A DNA stretch of 64,000 bases from NCBI GenBank assembly GCA_026874595.1, contig CM049315.1, forward strand, positions 19,055,664 through 19,119,663, in the 5' to 3' direction. The translations under genes and the position numbers were made by a program. Below, in pieces: positions 24,301-37,600 of the stretch. The first letter of the stretch is position 1. Each line of letters starts with the position of its first letter. Origin of the DNA: Sipunculus nudus (lineage: Eukaryota > Annelida > Sipuncula > Golfingiida > Sipunculidae). A model generated the notes under the pieces. It worked only from the letters and a program-made list of their open reading frames with translations. It had not been told where the DNA came from and ran no database searches.

Positions 24301-27300
24301 CCTTTTGCATCCCCCCCCCCCCACAGACAGGATGCATATACTAGATGAATGTTATAATTATCCCTATTCAATTCATTATTATTCTTTACTTTTTCTACAT
24401 TATGGATTTTGTATTGTATCACAAGGGGTTACATTGTTTAAAGTAAGCATTCAGTTGTGCCCACAAAGTGATGTATTGCCATAAAAGTGTGGAGCATTCC
24501 ATTAATATCTCTTGCCATGCATACCACTGGTACACTCAATCAAGTATTTGGGCAAACTTTCCTGGAATATAATCTAAAGCTCATTTTGCTATATGTCACT
24601 GATTTTAGGCAATGGAAAGAAACTTCTTTGGACGCAATGTTTTTTTTTTAAAAAAAAAAAGCTAATCACTGAGAACATGGAACATAGGAGTCGAGTGGTA
24701 ACAGACTTTGAGTTCTGTGCTGGCTATACCCGGCTTCCATTCCCAGGACAGCTATGAGAATAGGTGATAGTGACCCGTTCCAGGTCAGTAGTTTCTCCGG
24801 GTCCTCTGGCTCTATAAACTAATAAAAGCGGCCATCTCTACCATGAGGAGTGCCTAGCATACGTTATTATAACAAATTGCACAATCCATGTAAAGTAATA
24901 AAGTTACAATTTATCAAATTCTAAACTTTATTGAATTGTTGATTGTGTTCATATACAGGGTCTATTCACAATTGTTTAATACCTCCCTATGCTAAGCACA
25001 TAGATAAGAAGTGTTTCAGGTTACCATGACGGAAGAAAATCAGTGATATTTAATGAAATGTGCCTGTTTTACCCCAGATTTTCATGGTAAAGAGAAAACT
25101 ATTGTTTTCTCAATCTTGAAACCTATTTCACTGGATTCCCTGACCACAAAAATGTAAATTTTGACACAAAATTTGTCTTTATAGCTGTAACAGAAGCAAG
25201 CATATGGGGTTTAGAGTATTTTTGGCAGCCATTTTGAATAATTTGCATATATTTCACATACTAAGGGAGATCTAACTTGTGTCTTTGGATAAATTTATTC
25301 CTATGACCATAAGGTACTTTTATGCCAAAGGGGATCTTTGCATCATGACTTGAAGTCAAAAGTCACTTAACCCACCTACTAAAATGGTTTTTGAATTATT
25401 TATTACATTTACTAATTTTTTGTTTATCAAATATATCCTTTGGTTGACCTATTCGGCCCATAACCTTTTTTTCCCTTATTGCATGATTAAATGGTTTCAG
25501 ATGTATATATAAGTGTATAATATATACTTATTAGATTTAGCTTATGCTCATTTGAAGATGTACAATTCATATATTTTACAGAATTTTATTTCAGTTAATA
25601 AATTAAATGTATATTGTTATACAACAGCTCATCTCCACTTTCTCCTTATTCTATATTTTACAGGGTTTCATATATTCCAAGTGGGTATTTCAAACACATA
25701 TTACTTTCACATAGTTGAAATACAGATAGTTTTACAAATATTTGATCATGAGAGGCTCCTGCATCTTTGATGTAGTCCAAAAAGTGCACATGTAGTGTTT
25801 GTCTTGCATTCATATATTTAGTATTTGATTATCACCAAATAGTGAGGCCATTTCCTCTTAGCTTTTCAAATGCTAATATGTAAAAAAAAATAGAAATAAG
25901 TATATTCTGTATTTTGCTAAAATTCTACAAAATCAGTTGAGTGCTGTGACCCATGGGACCCTTGATTTATAACAGCCACAATAACCTGTTGAAAGATTTT
26001 TAGGTTTTTCACTGAAAATGCTACTTTATGGAAATTTTAAAATATTCTGTACATTTAAGATATTGTTATTTTTGTTTTGCATAATTCTGTTGTCATGCTT
26101 ACTTCATTTAGGTAATATGTATTTATTTCAGATAAATTTTTGAGAGAGGCCACAGATATTTCTGTATTTATCAAGCATTAAATGATATATGTTCTAGTTG
26201 AAGCCCCATTACCTATTGACAACACTTGATAGGTTTTATGGTTGTCCTTGATGTCTTTTTTCGTAGGATGTTTTAATTTTAAAAAACACTTGTGTATCAA
26301 TAAAATGAAGCCTAATCCAGGTAGACACATAGATCAGGATGATTCTCTGTATATAGTTGTTTTCTTTCTCAGCAGGAGATGTTTATCCTTTTCTCAGAAT
26401 TTTTTAAAACATTAATGATTTTATTTGTCAAGGAATTTTATGTAGGTCTTTAATATCTTTATGCTTTTAGTTGTGCAATTTATATTTCATACCATGGTCT
26501 TGTAGACAGCAATTGAATGAACAGTTGATGATATTTCAGAGGGTTAATCGTATTGTCAGTGTTGATCCTAATGATTTCATTAGGCCACCAGTAGCGGTGA
26601 GTCAGGTCAAGATCATGGCATAGGTCAAGGTCATGCATGAAATCAAAGCCAATTAGTTTGGTTGACAGACAAGAGCACATTTCTAGCTTTTGTTTTAGTG
26701 TATAAGGCTTGCATTCTCCCTGCTTGAAATGATTTTCTGTTTTGTTTGATTAACCCATATTTGTTGACTAATATCAAACTGTAACCATTTAGTTTTCATT
26801 CCTGATTGTTCCTTAAGTTTTATACATTTTATTTTGCTGTGTATAACACATTTACTATACATTACTTTTTTATTTTTAATGAACATAAGCATTGTCATTT
26901 TTTTAAATATCCTTAATCATATCAATAAACTTAGCTGAAATTCAATGTCTATGGAATTCAGTGCTGAAAAAAAACTAAAATACTCTGAAAAAGATTACAT
27001 CACTGGAAAAGGACCATGTAAACACATCAGCATACAAAGTATAAATAACTTAATATGTGACTAAACAGGTTGTTTTGAAAGAAAAGGATCATATAACCTG
27101 TATTTGCCTATAAATTGTTTTAAATATTATCAGGGTACATCATAATTGGTGTTTGGAAAGGATTATGGTTTGACCAATTAGTTATCATCCATCGAAAAGA
27201 AAATCAGGTGACTGAGCAGAGTAGGTATTTAACATAGAATGCAGTTACCAGATGATAAGTTTTAGTGTTTATCAGGCTAAAGAGATCATATGACCTGGCT

Positions 27301-27641
27301 CTTAGAGTTTTATTGGCTGAATATGATATCAGGTGACCTAGCAAATGGATCACATGGCCTTGGTTGTTTAATAGCTATTTAGATGTAGGGGATTTCACAT
27401 GTTCAGCTGTTTCTGTCTGAACATTCTAGTGGAATCATTAAGTTTTAGCTCCTTATACTTTAGTTACACAAACCTAGGAATTATGCTTTGGTTGCCCTTG
27501 GTTATATTTGAATTGATTGAAGAACCATAGACAATATAGAAGGCAATTATTTTTTTTATACTTAAAAATCTTTCATAAACTTTAAAGAATTGTAAATTAA
27601 TTGAATCTCATTTTATAAACAGACTATAACCCCTTCTATAC

Positions 27642-27717
<76 letters not shown>

Positions 27718-30700
27718 TTAAATAAAGTTACTAACAAATATATATATATATTTAATGTTTTGATATATATTTAAATTTCATATATATAAGTTATTCAACT
27801 AACACACTAATGTGCTTGCTGGCTGAAGCATGAAAGCAGATTTTAAATCAGCCTTGAGGATAAATATTATATATTGTTCAGAGAGATGACGACAAGAAAG
27901 ATGAAATAATTCAGAAGGCAATGAAGAAATTAAAAGATGCTGAGGAAGCAAAGGTGAGAGGGATGCTGGTCTGTATCTGGGTCACCTTTCACTTTCAGTG
28001 CTCTTGGAATAATTTCCAGCTGAGCTCCCTCAACACTTTTGTATTCTCTCCTGTTGATTTGACTGCTGATGCCAGTTCACTTAATTAAGCCGCCTTGGTC
28101 TTATTAGATTCATCTACTGATGCTATTTCAAATAATTAGGCCTTCCTGTTCTTATCAAATCTAATTCCTGATGCTTATACCAAAAAATATGTCATCTTCT
28201 CCTATATAGATGTTTCTTCTGATGCTTAGTGCAAAAATTAGGTCACCATGACCTCATGAAGTTGCCATTGGCTCTGGCTTGGTGCTCAGCATTCAATGTG
28301 AATACACTACTGCCTCTTATCCTGACATGTGAAACAATGATTGAATTTCAGTTCTAAAAGAAACAAACCATTGATTCCATTTCTCACTTCATATTTATGA
28401 ACACTGGGATAAAAAACGTTAATATGATATTTTAATATAATATTTTAGTGCAAAAATTAGGTCACCATGACCTAATTAAGTTGCCATGGGCTCTGGCTTG
28501 GTGCTCAGCATTCAATGTGAATACACTTCTGCCTCTTATCCTGATATGTGAAATGATGATTTAATTTCAGTTCTACATGAAACAAAGCATTGATTCCATT
28601 TCTCACTTCATATTTATGGACACTGGGATAAAAAATGTTAACATGATATTTTATTGAATTTTACCTCAACTTAAATCCAGTAAGGACATCATTATTTTTT
28701 TATAGCTTTGGTTTGTAAGTTTTTATTTACCAATTTTCCTTTGTTGTTCTTGCATGTCAAAGTAGGTTTAGCATTGACACATGGATTAATAAATCCCATT
28801 ACATTAAAAAAATGACCATCCTCACAAACCCTACTGCTGAATGATCTTGAATTTTAAGTAGCCTTGAGTTACTTTCCTTTTTTGCTTCTGCATGCTTCCA
28901 TTTTCCTCATTGCATACACATAAAAACAAGAATAATTTCATTGACTGTCATGCAATATTTAAGTAGCTTTGCACTTCTCCCTTGCACATTTCTTCTCCTG
29001 CATGAAGTTGATTATTTCCTTTTTTTCATGTTTAACTTGTCTTTTGATATCTCTGTGTTCGACTAGAAGGATCAAGATTGTTATTTTCCATTTTGTGTAA
29101 CATTAAAAATAATCTCTGTTTATTTATACAAAATACAATTTTTCAATTGATATATTCACCTGCAGCCTGAGTTATAAGACAAATGTGGGAACAAACAGGG
29201 AGGAGTTCAATGCAATTGTTTAAATACTCAACTTTTTATTCAATGTTTCCCCCCTGTGATGGTTCTTTCATAAGCTACACAGATATGACAAAGATCCAAG
29301 TTCAGAATGTACATTATTCGTGATAGACAAACAAACAATGCTTTTCCATCAGTATTACAACTCTATGGCTTTTTGGTGATTTTTGTTTGTAAATTTTTCA
29401 GCCATTGCTTAATCTCTTTAAATAACAATGCTGTTTTGTTAAATTATGAGTTATTCTATATAGTTACTAAAAGTACTATTACAGAGTAATGAGATTTCCT
29501 ATCAGTACCGAACCATATTGTTGGAAAACTAGATTTTTATATTTAATTAATGGTAAATTATGGGATGATTTAAAATAACATGGATGAAAATGAGATGTGG
29601 CATTTTAAAATTATAACATTTTTGGGTTGCAAATGTTGAACACTAGAAATGAAAGTTTAAGAGGCTGCCATACATCATACGTTTTTTGAGAACTGGTAAT
29701 GAATCATGGGTAAATGTTGAATTATGAGTAATATATATTTTTTGTGTTTGATACAGGACCCAGCAGGAGACTTCATTATTGGAGTTTTGTTGTTTGATGC
29801 ACGTGGGGACAGTGAGGAGCTGCCAGTTCAGGTTAGTGTGGGAAAAAACATTCATTCTGTTCTCTGGCAAACTTAATGAACTGTAAGAAGTTAGTTTCAC
29901 TCTATATATTCTGTTCAACCAAGGGTTGCTGGATCTTTTCTTCGATTATTTTTGATATTTACAAAAAAGGATTCCTATTGAAAAGTTACCAAGCTTTGAA
30001 TTAATTAGGTACTCTTGTTATCATTTAGAAGAAAACAACTTTCCAGCGACAATTTTCAAAAACAACTTTTTTTTTTGGAAAAAATTATTGAACTTTGACA
30101 TTTTTTACTGAAATTAATTGATTATGGAGTACTTAAACAGATTTTGATGTTTCTTCATTGAAAAGTCATCTTAATACTGACTGCATGGCTGAACTAGGCC
30201 CAACTTTTCTCACGTTAATATCATTTTCTCTGGACTGTTTTAGGTTAAAATATAATATTGTTTTGTGATTTTCATGGATTGTACACTACAGATCCCTATG
30301 AGCTGATGATTTTATAGAAATCTTTCTTTACTTCACTTTTTAGATGGGCATTTAAAACTAGGCCGTGCAAGATTTAAAAAAAAATGTTTGATATATATGC
30401 ATGAATAGGTCTATGAACAAATTACAGAAGTAAACAATTCTGTGTAAATTTTACTGACAGGTCCCTATAAACATGATAAGTGGGGATCTTGTAGACAGAA
30501 TCGTTGAGAAGAAGAACCTGGATGGTAGCCAGCCATGGGGCTTGTTTGAGATGGTGTATAACCGAGAGCTCGGTGAGTGACATTACCGTAATGTGTTCAC
30601 CACAGATACAAATTGCAATAATGAATATGATTCGTGCAAACTTGGAAGGACATGCATTGGAAATATTTTGCTGAATAAAAGTTTGTTAAAAGAAATAGAA

Positions 30701-33700
30701 CAAAGATACAGTATGCAATCATGATTATGATTTGTGGCAACTTAGAAGGGCTGGCATATATATAATTTAAAGGAAATATGAAATGACAGGGTTTTATATA
30801 CCTAGATGCTTCAAATATGATAAAAAAAAAAAAGAAAAATACAGTTAACACTTTTGAATATTAGGAATTGACATACCCATTTGTACATGTTCACTTCATT
30901 TATTGCTAATACCAGTTGATTATTTTTTATTATCTGATTATCTGAAAATAATTTAGTATTTTTGCTTGTATAACATTGCAAATTGAATCATGAAATTTGT
31001 CCTTTTAACAGAGCGCCCCCTACATCCAAGTGAGAGAGTGTTAGAGGTCACAATGCGATGGAGCTCATGGCCACAAGAATTTACTCAGAGAAACTGTCTT
31101 TGTCTCAAGATAAATGCTGTGTATGAGGAATTGGAGAGAGTGGTAAGTTATGTACAAAAAGTAAAAGACCTAGACTCTAAATTAAGACTAATAAACTTGC
31201 TCTAATCAGCTAAATTTGCATTTTGATATCAGACACTAAAATTTGTATTTAACTGACCAATTCAGTTTCTTATCATACATTTTTAGCTCAGCTGACTAAA
31301 AGTCATCTGAGCTATAGTGGTGGTCCTTTGTCCGTGGTCCGTCCGGCTGTCCGGCCGTCCGTCTGTTAACAGGGCACGTTTTAAAACCGTTGGACCTACG
31401 AATCCAAAATTCTGCATACCAATAGATGTCCCGAAAATCTCCTACCATACCGAAAATTGGGTCATTAGGACTTCGTTCCTTTGAGATATTAAGGAAAAAC
31501 CTCTGTTTTCCATAAAAAAGCCATTGTTACACTTCAAAGCTGCCTAATATCAATACCACTGATCTGTTTTTGATCATATTTAAAAACATACCAAAAATTA
31601 GGTTAGTATTGGGTATTATGTTGAAGTTATGGGCCCAAATATAATGCAGTTTCTTAAAAATCAGGAAATATATTTGCTCACTCAACATGAGAATTGCTGA
31701 AGCTGGAGACTTTTTTTCGGGAATATAACTTTATTTAATCAAGATTCAATTGTTTACCCAAAATTAGATCTGAATTTTGCAAATTTTTCAAGTTATTAGC
31801 ATAAATAAAAAATCAATACCTTAAATTTTGTCCAACTTTGGCAATGGCACGTTTTTCCCTGTAAGCACTGTTGATTTAATTTTCACAGCATATATACACA
31901 AGGATTCAATCTTTTAAAATCTGAAATTTCAAAGGAATTGTTTGAAAAGAGTAGCTTTTATTCAAGTTTTCATACACCATGTCAAGTGTTGTTTACATCT
32001 GGCCCACCTAGTAATACAGTCTTCACTTGCATTATGTTACCCACCCCAGGCAGCTTGCCTTGGCTTAGCTTGGCCACTACTAGCAGGCTTCCCCTCTGCC
32101 CTGCACTTCCCATCCCCCCCCCCCCCCAGCTGGTGCATAAACTAGATGAATGTTATAATTTTCTGTATTTGTATCCGCCAAAACAGAGTTTTGCGGATAC
32201 TATGTTTTCAGCTGCACGCCGCCAACGCCGCGGCCGCGTAGATTTCCGGAGAACTCCTCTGTAACTGCTGGGTGGAATTTTACGAAACCCGGGATTATGT
32301 TCAGGTCACATGTGAACTGCTGCGCCCCGATTTTGTTTTGACTTCTGACCTTTCCTCTGCGCTCTGCATCCGTTTGTGCGTCTGTTTCCACACATAAACC
32401 CACATATCTCGGGAACCGTTTGACCGATCAGGAAAATTCTTTTGCACAAATGTAGCCCTTGGAGAGCTTTATAACATACACAAAAAATGGTGGCGCCACC
32501 TGCAACCATGTTTGCACAGTGTCCATCTGTTCGTCTGCCTTGGGTTAAAATCACTCATATCTCTGCAGTGACTTGACTAACTCACCTGAAATTTGGCATG
32601 CGTATACATCCTGGATAGCTTTTCTGATTGTGTGACAGGTGGCGCCACCTAAATTCACGTTTACGCTGCAGACATCCAAGCTCATATCTCGGGAACTGTT
32701 TGACCGATCAGGAAAATTTTTTTGCACAAATGTAGCCCTTGGAGAGCTTTATAACATACACAAAAATGGTGGCGCCACCTGCAACCATGTTTGCACAGTG
32801 TCCATCTGTTCGTCTGCCTTGGTTTAAAATCACTCATATCTCTGCAGTGACTTGACTAATTCACCTGAAATTCGGCATGCGTATACATCCTGGATAGCTT
32901 TTCTGATTTTATGACAGGTGGCGCCACCTACATTCACATTTACGCTGCAGACATCCAAGCTCATATCTCGGGAACCATTTGACCGATCAGGAAAATTTTT
33001 TTTGCACAAATGTAGCCCTTGGAGAGCTTTATAACATACGCAAAACTGGTGGCGCCACCTACAGCCATTTTTGCACAGCTCCTGTCTGTTTGTCTGCCAT
33101 GGGATAAAATCACTCATATCTCGGCAGTGGTTTGACATATCTGGCTAAAATTTAGCAGGTTTATACATCCCCGACAGCTCTCTTGATTTTATGACAGGTG
33201 GAGCCACCTGCATTCTAGTTTATGCAGCAGACATCCAAGCTCATATCTTGGGAACCGTTTGACCGATTTGGCCAAAGTTTTGCATGTGTATAGTTCTCAC
33301 ATAGCTCTTTATCATACGCAAAACTGGTGCCGTCACCTGCAACCATTTTTGCTCAGCGTCCATCTGATTGTCTGCCACGGGCTAAAATCACTCATATACA
33401 TGTAGTGGTTTGACTTATCTGCCTTAAATTTTGCATATGTATACAACTGGGACGGCTTTCTTGATTTTGTGGTAGGGGGGGCAACCTTCATACACAATTT
33501 GGCTGCAGACATCCATGCTAATATGCAACACTTCACTCTATTTCCCCTTGCCACTTAATCCATGCCTCACTTCACCCGTTCCACTCTGATTTAGGCGGAT
33601 ACACATAGTCGCCTGCAACCATTTTTGCTCAGCGTCCATCTGATTGTCTGCCACGGGCTAAAATCACTCATATACATGTAGTGGTTTGACTTATCTGCCT

Positions 33701-34562
33701 TAAATTTTGCATATGTATACAACTGGGACGGCTTTCTTGATTTTGTGGTAGGGGGGGCAACCTTCATACACAATTTGGCTGCAGACATCCATGCTAATAT
33801 GCAACACTTCACTCTATTTCCCCTTGCCACTTAATCCATGCCTCACTTCACCCGTTCCACTCTGATTTAGGCGGATACACATAGTCGCTTGTCGACTACC
33901 CGTATTCTAGTTTATTTTATTTTTGGCTATGTTACATTTTAGATTTTGTATTGTACCACCAGGGTTACAATGATTAAAGTGCACATTTAATTGTGTCCAC
34001 AAAGTGATGTATTGCTATGAAAGTGTGGATGTTCATCAGGGTGCTCATTAAAGATTTTAATTTGTTTGACTTATAACTCATGGTTGTATCAGTTGTTACA
34101 TGATACTGGCTAAATAATCAAAATTTATATTGCTGATCCTTTATTTCAGTTCATAAAATTAAACATTCCCAACTCCAGTTTGCTCCTGGTATAATATACT
34201 GGGTGTTTTGATCCTTGGATTAATTTTAACACATGTATTAGTTTCATAGTTGAGAATACTTTTCTTTTTTCCTGATACCATTTAAAAAATATAAATATTT
34301 AAATTTTTCCTGTCAGTGCTGTTGATTTAATTTTCACAGCATGTACACATTAGCATTTCATCTGTTAAAATCTGAAATTTGAAACTAATTGATCAAAAAC
34401 TGTAGATTTTATTCAAGTTTCCAGGTACCAAGTCTTCATTGTTTACATCAGGTCAGTATAAATGCAGTGTACTGGGCAGTTACATAACACCTTCAGGTCT
34501 GACCTACTGCCACTGTGAGTGTCTGGGTCAGGCTGGGTCAGGCAGTAATTGCCAGAGAGCCT

Positions 34563-34593
<31 letters not shown>

Positions 34594-34625
34594 GCAGTCC
34601 AGCTCTCTCTTTTTCTCTCTTTCTT

Positions 34626-34677
<52 letters not shown>

Positions 34678-37600
34678 ACCCTTATTGCCTCCCTCTTCCT
34701 CCCTCCATCCCATTCTGTTGACAGGTACTATAAACTAGATACATTAGCAATAAATGTTGATGCAATTTAGAAATGTGAATCAACTGAAATATTCACATTC
34801 ACATGTATGTTATACTGTAAATTTATAGTAACATTCGTAAACCTGGATAAAAATTATGTAATGAAAAAAAGGAATAAATGCAAATATTGTTAATTTTTTA
34901 TTGGCTCAGTAGAATGGGGAAAAAAATGATTTGCTTTGTTTCTCCATCTTTCTGCCTGTTTTAAATATTTAATGTTCATGAATAAACTTTATTTTTTATA
35001 AGCACTGTTGAATTAAATTTCATATCCTGTATGTATATGCAAGGTTATGGCAACTGTATACATATCATAAAATTGATAAAAAAGGTTTACCAAATAAATT
35101 GGATCTCATCAGACAAATGTGTAAACTGTTGAACTGTCAACAGCTTATCAAAAATGTAACCAATGGAAAGGCATGGTCAGATCTCAAATATTATTTGCAA
35201 CATTTTCTTCAATCATATAAACCAACCATGGCCCAAATTACCTCTTCCTCTCAAACTTTATCTACATTTATCATATTTTTAATATTTTAACCTTCTAGGT
35301 GGTTCAGTACTGTTGACCATTTGTCCATAGGTACCTATGTACATGCCAGAAATTATGTCAATATTGTGTAATATGTAGACATGAGGGTCATCAAAATAAT
35401 GTACTTTGTCAAGACCGATCTTGTCAAGATATCATGTCATACAGTCACAAATTCATAAATCCCCTCATCAACATAGTTAATCATAACCTGGTATCTGTCA
35501 AATTGAAATCTTGCAGTTTTCCATACACTATAGATCCTTCAACAAATAGCCTTATCATCATTATACCACTGCTCAGTATACTGTCATTGCATTCATATTT
35601 GCTCAAATAAATTGTTTTTTCGACCCCTCCCAAATAAATAAAAAATAAACCACTATATTTTACTCCATATTAATCCATCAGTCAGATTATTTCATATATC
35701 ATTTACTCACATATTACATTATATTCCTTTATAAAAGCCCAACATGACCATGATATTCATAAACTTTTTCTACTCAATATAGTATAACAATGGTGATACA
35801 TTTATAGTCCAATCATGATCAGCTGAGCGCCGTGACCCATGGGTCCCTTGTTATATAGGAGAGAGTTTGCTCTTAAAGATAAATCAAGTCTTGGATTTTA
35901 CTCCCCCTAATGTTACTTTGTTCATAGAATTTCCAGTTTGTAGGCTTTTGACAAAAAGTGACTAAATGAAATGACGATGGAGAGATATGTTTCTGTTTCA
36001 TTTGATTTTTATAGCAGATTTTATCCATTAAATGCTGATCATTTAACAAATCTAATGACTCTGTAAATTAATCTGTTACATATCTCCTCACACCAATCAC
36101 TGCCTCGATAACCTTTTTGAAAGCTGAGCCACTTGTCTGATTTCTGCTGTGAGCATGATAAGAAGAATTACATGTACTTCTCATTTTGTATATCTTCATG
36201 TATCACAGTTTGAGCCTCATCGGTCACTGTTCAGCGAGATGAAGATGAGCACGAAAAGGAACTTCAGAACATACTACTTTACATTCTCTCAGGCAAAACT
36301 CAGCTACCATAAAGATCCCAAGGTATGTATTCTTGAAAAATATTTTGTCAATATTTTAAGGTAAATTAGAATTATTGTTGTAAAGGCTTGAACACAGCTG
36401 ATTATTTATAAAAAATTATGATTCTGTAGGTTGTACAGGCCAGATAAATAAATGAGGTCACTGTGGCCTCATTTAATGTTGAAATGATTCTGTATATTAT
36501 ATTAACCAGATAAATGAATCAGGTCACTGTGGCCTCATTTAATGCTGAAATGATTCTGTATTTTATATTAACCAGATAAATGAATCGGGTCACTGTGGCC
36601 TCATTTAATGTTGAAATGATTTTGTATATTATATTAACCAGATAAATAAATGAGTTCACTGTGGCCTCATTTAATGTTGAAATGATTCTGTATATTATAT
36701 TAACCAGATAAATAAATGAGTTCACTGTGGCCTCATTTAATGAAGAAATGATTCTGTATGTTGTATTAACCAGATAAATAAATGAGATCACTGTGGCCTC
36801 ATTTATTGTTGAAATGATTCTGTATTATATTTACCAGATAAATAAATGAGGTCACTGTGGCTTCATTTTATGTTGAGATTTAAATATTTAGCACATCATC
36901 AGAGTGGTAAATTTTGAGACTAACACTTGTCAATCATTCAGCTCCAGACAATGAATGCACTAGCAAACATCACCAGTATTAACTAGGGTCCCTATTTCAC
37001 TTGTTACACAATGATATCTGTGGAGCTAGCCACACTGACATTCTTGTTTAGTCAAGAGTACTAGGCCACATTTGGAAACTCAAGATTGGCCTTGTGTCCA
37101 TCTGAATACTTGAAGTGTATTCAAACTGTTTGAATTCATATTGCTACAGCTGAATTAGAATTTATTTGTGCAGGAACAGAGTAGCATGCTGAATTAGGAT
37201 TTGTCACTTTGTATTTTGTTATAGTCTGCAGAAGTAGAGCCTCCTTGGGAAGTAGAAAAACTACTAGTTTATTTGGGGGTCCCCTCAAAAAGAGCCCAGC
37301 CTCCACAGTAAGTATGAACTTTTTTTTCACTGCCTCATTATTCTGCTCTAGTGTTTAATTTTTATTTGTCTTATGAAATATGCAGGATGAAAATCAATCA
37401 ACTTGTTTATCAATTATTTATAGAAAGTGAGGGAAGCTGAACTTGTCAGATATTCATGAGGAAACCTGATTAAAAACAGGAAAAAGTGACATATAAAAAC
37501 ACCAAGTAAATGTCCCTGTCTGAGATCAGGGCCATTCGAGGATTTAAAATTAAATCTGTGATCCACTTGTAAATTCTTGTAAAACTCACAAACTGTTAAA

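Larger units (their letters stand above)
31284..35850 (+). mobile_element. Helentron-like element, family 2, copy 2, interrupted
   Basis: Begins TAGCTCAGCTGACTAAAAGTC after a T run and ends TCAGCTGAGCGCCGTGAC, palindrome GACCCATGGGTC, CCTTG, followed by TT. A family-1 element (32170-33910) is inserted in it: flanks ATGTTATAATTTTCTG and GATTTTGTATTGTAC match the uninterrupted copy at about 24350-24420. Contains a poly-C tract (about 32114-32127) and a (CT)n run. In the ARAP intron before exon 36209. Confidence 0.72.

Noticed and set aside
34439-34770. Ser/Leu-rich and Arg/Glu-rich proteins
   Set aside because: Products of the (CT)n low-complexity tract in all frames.
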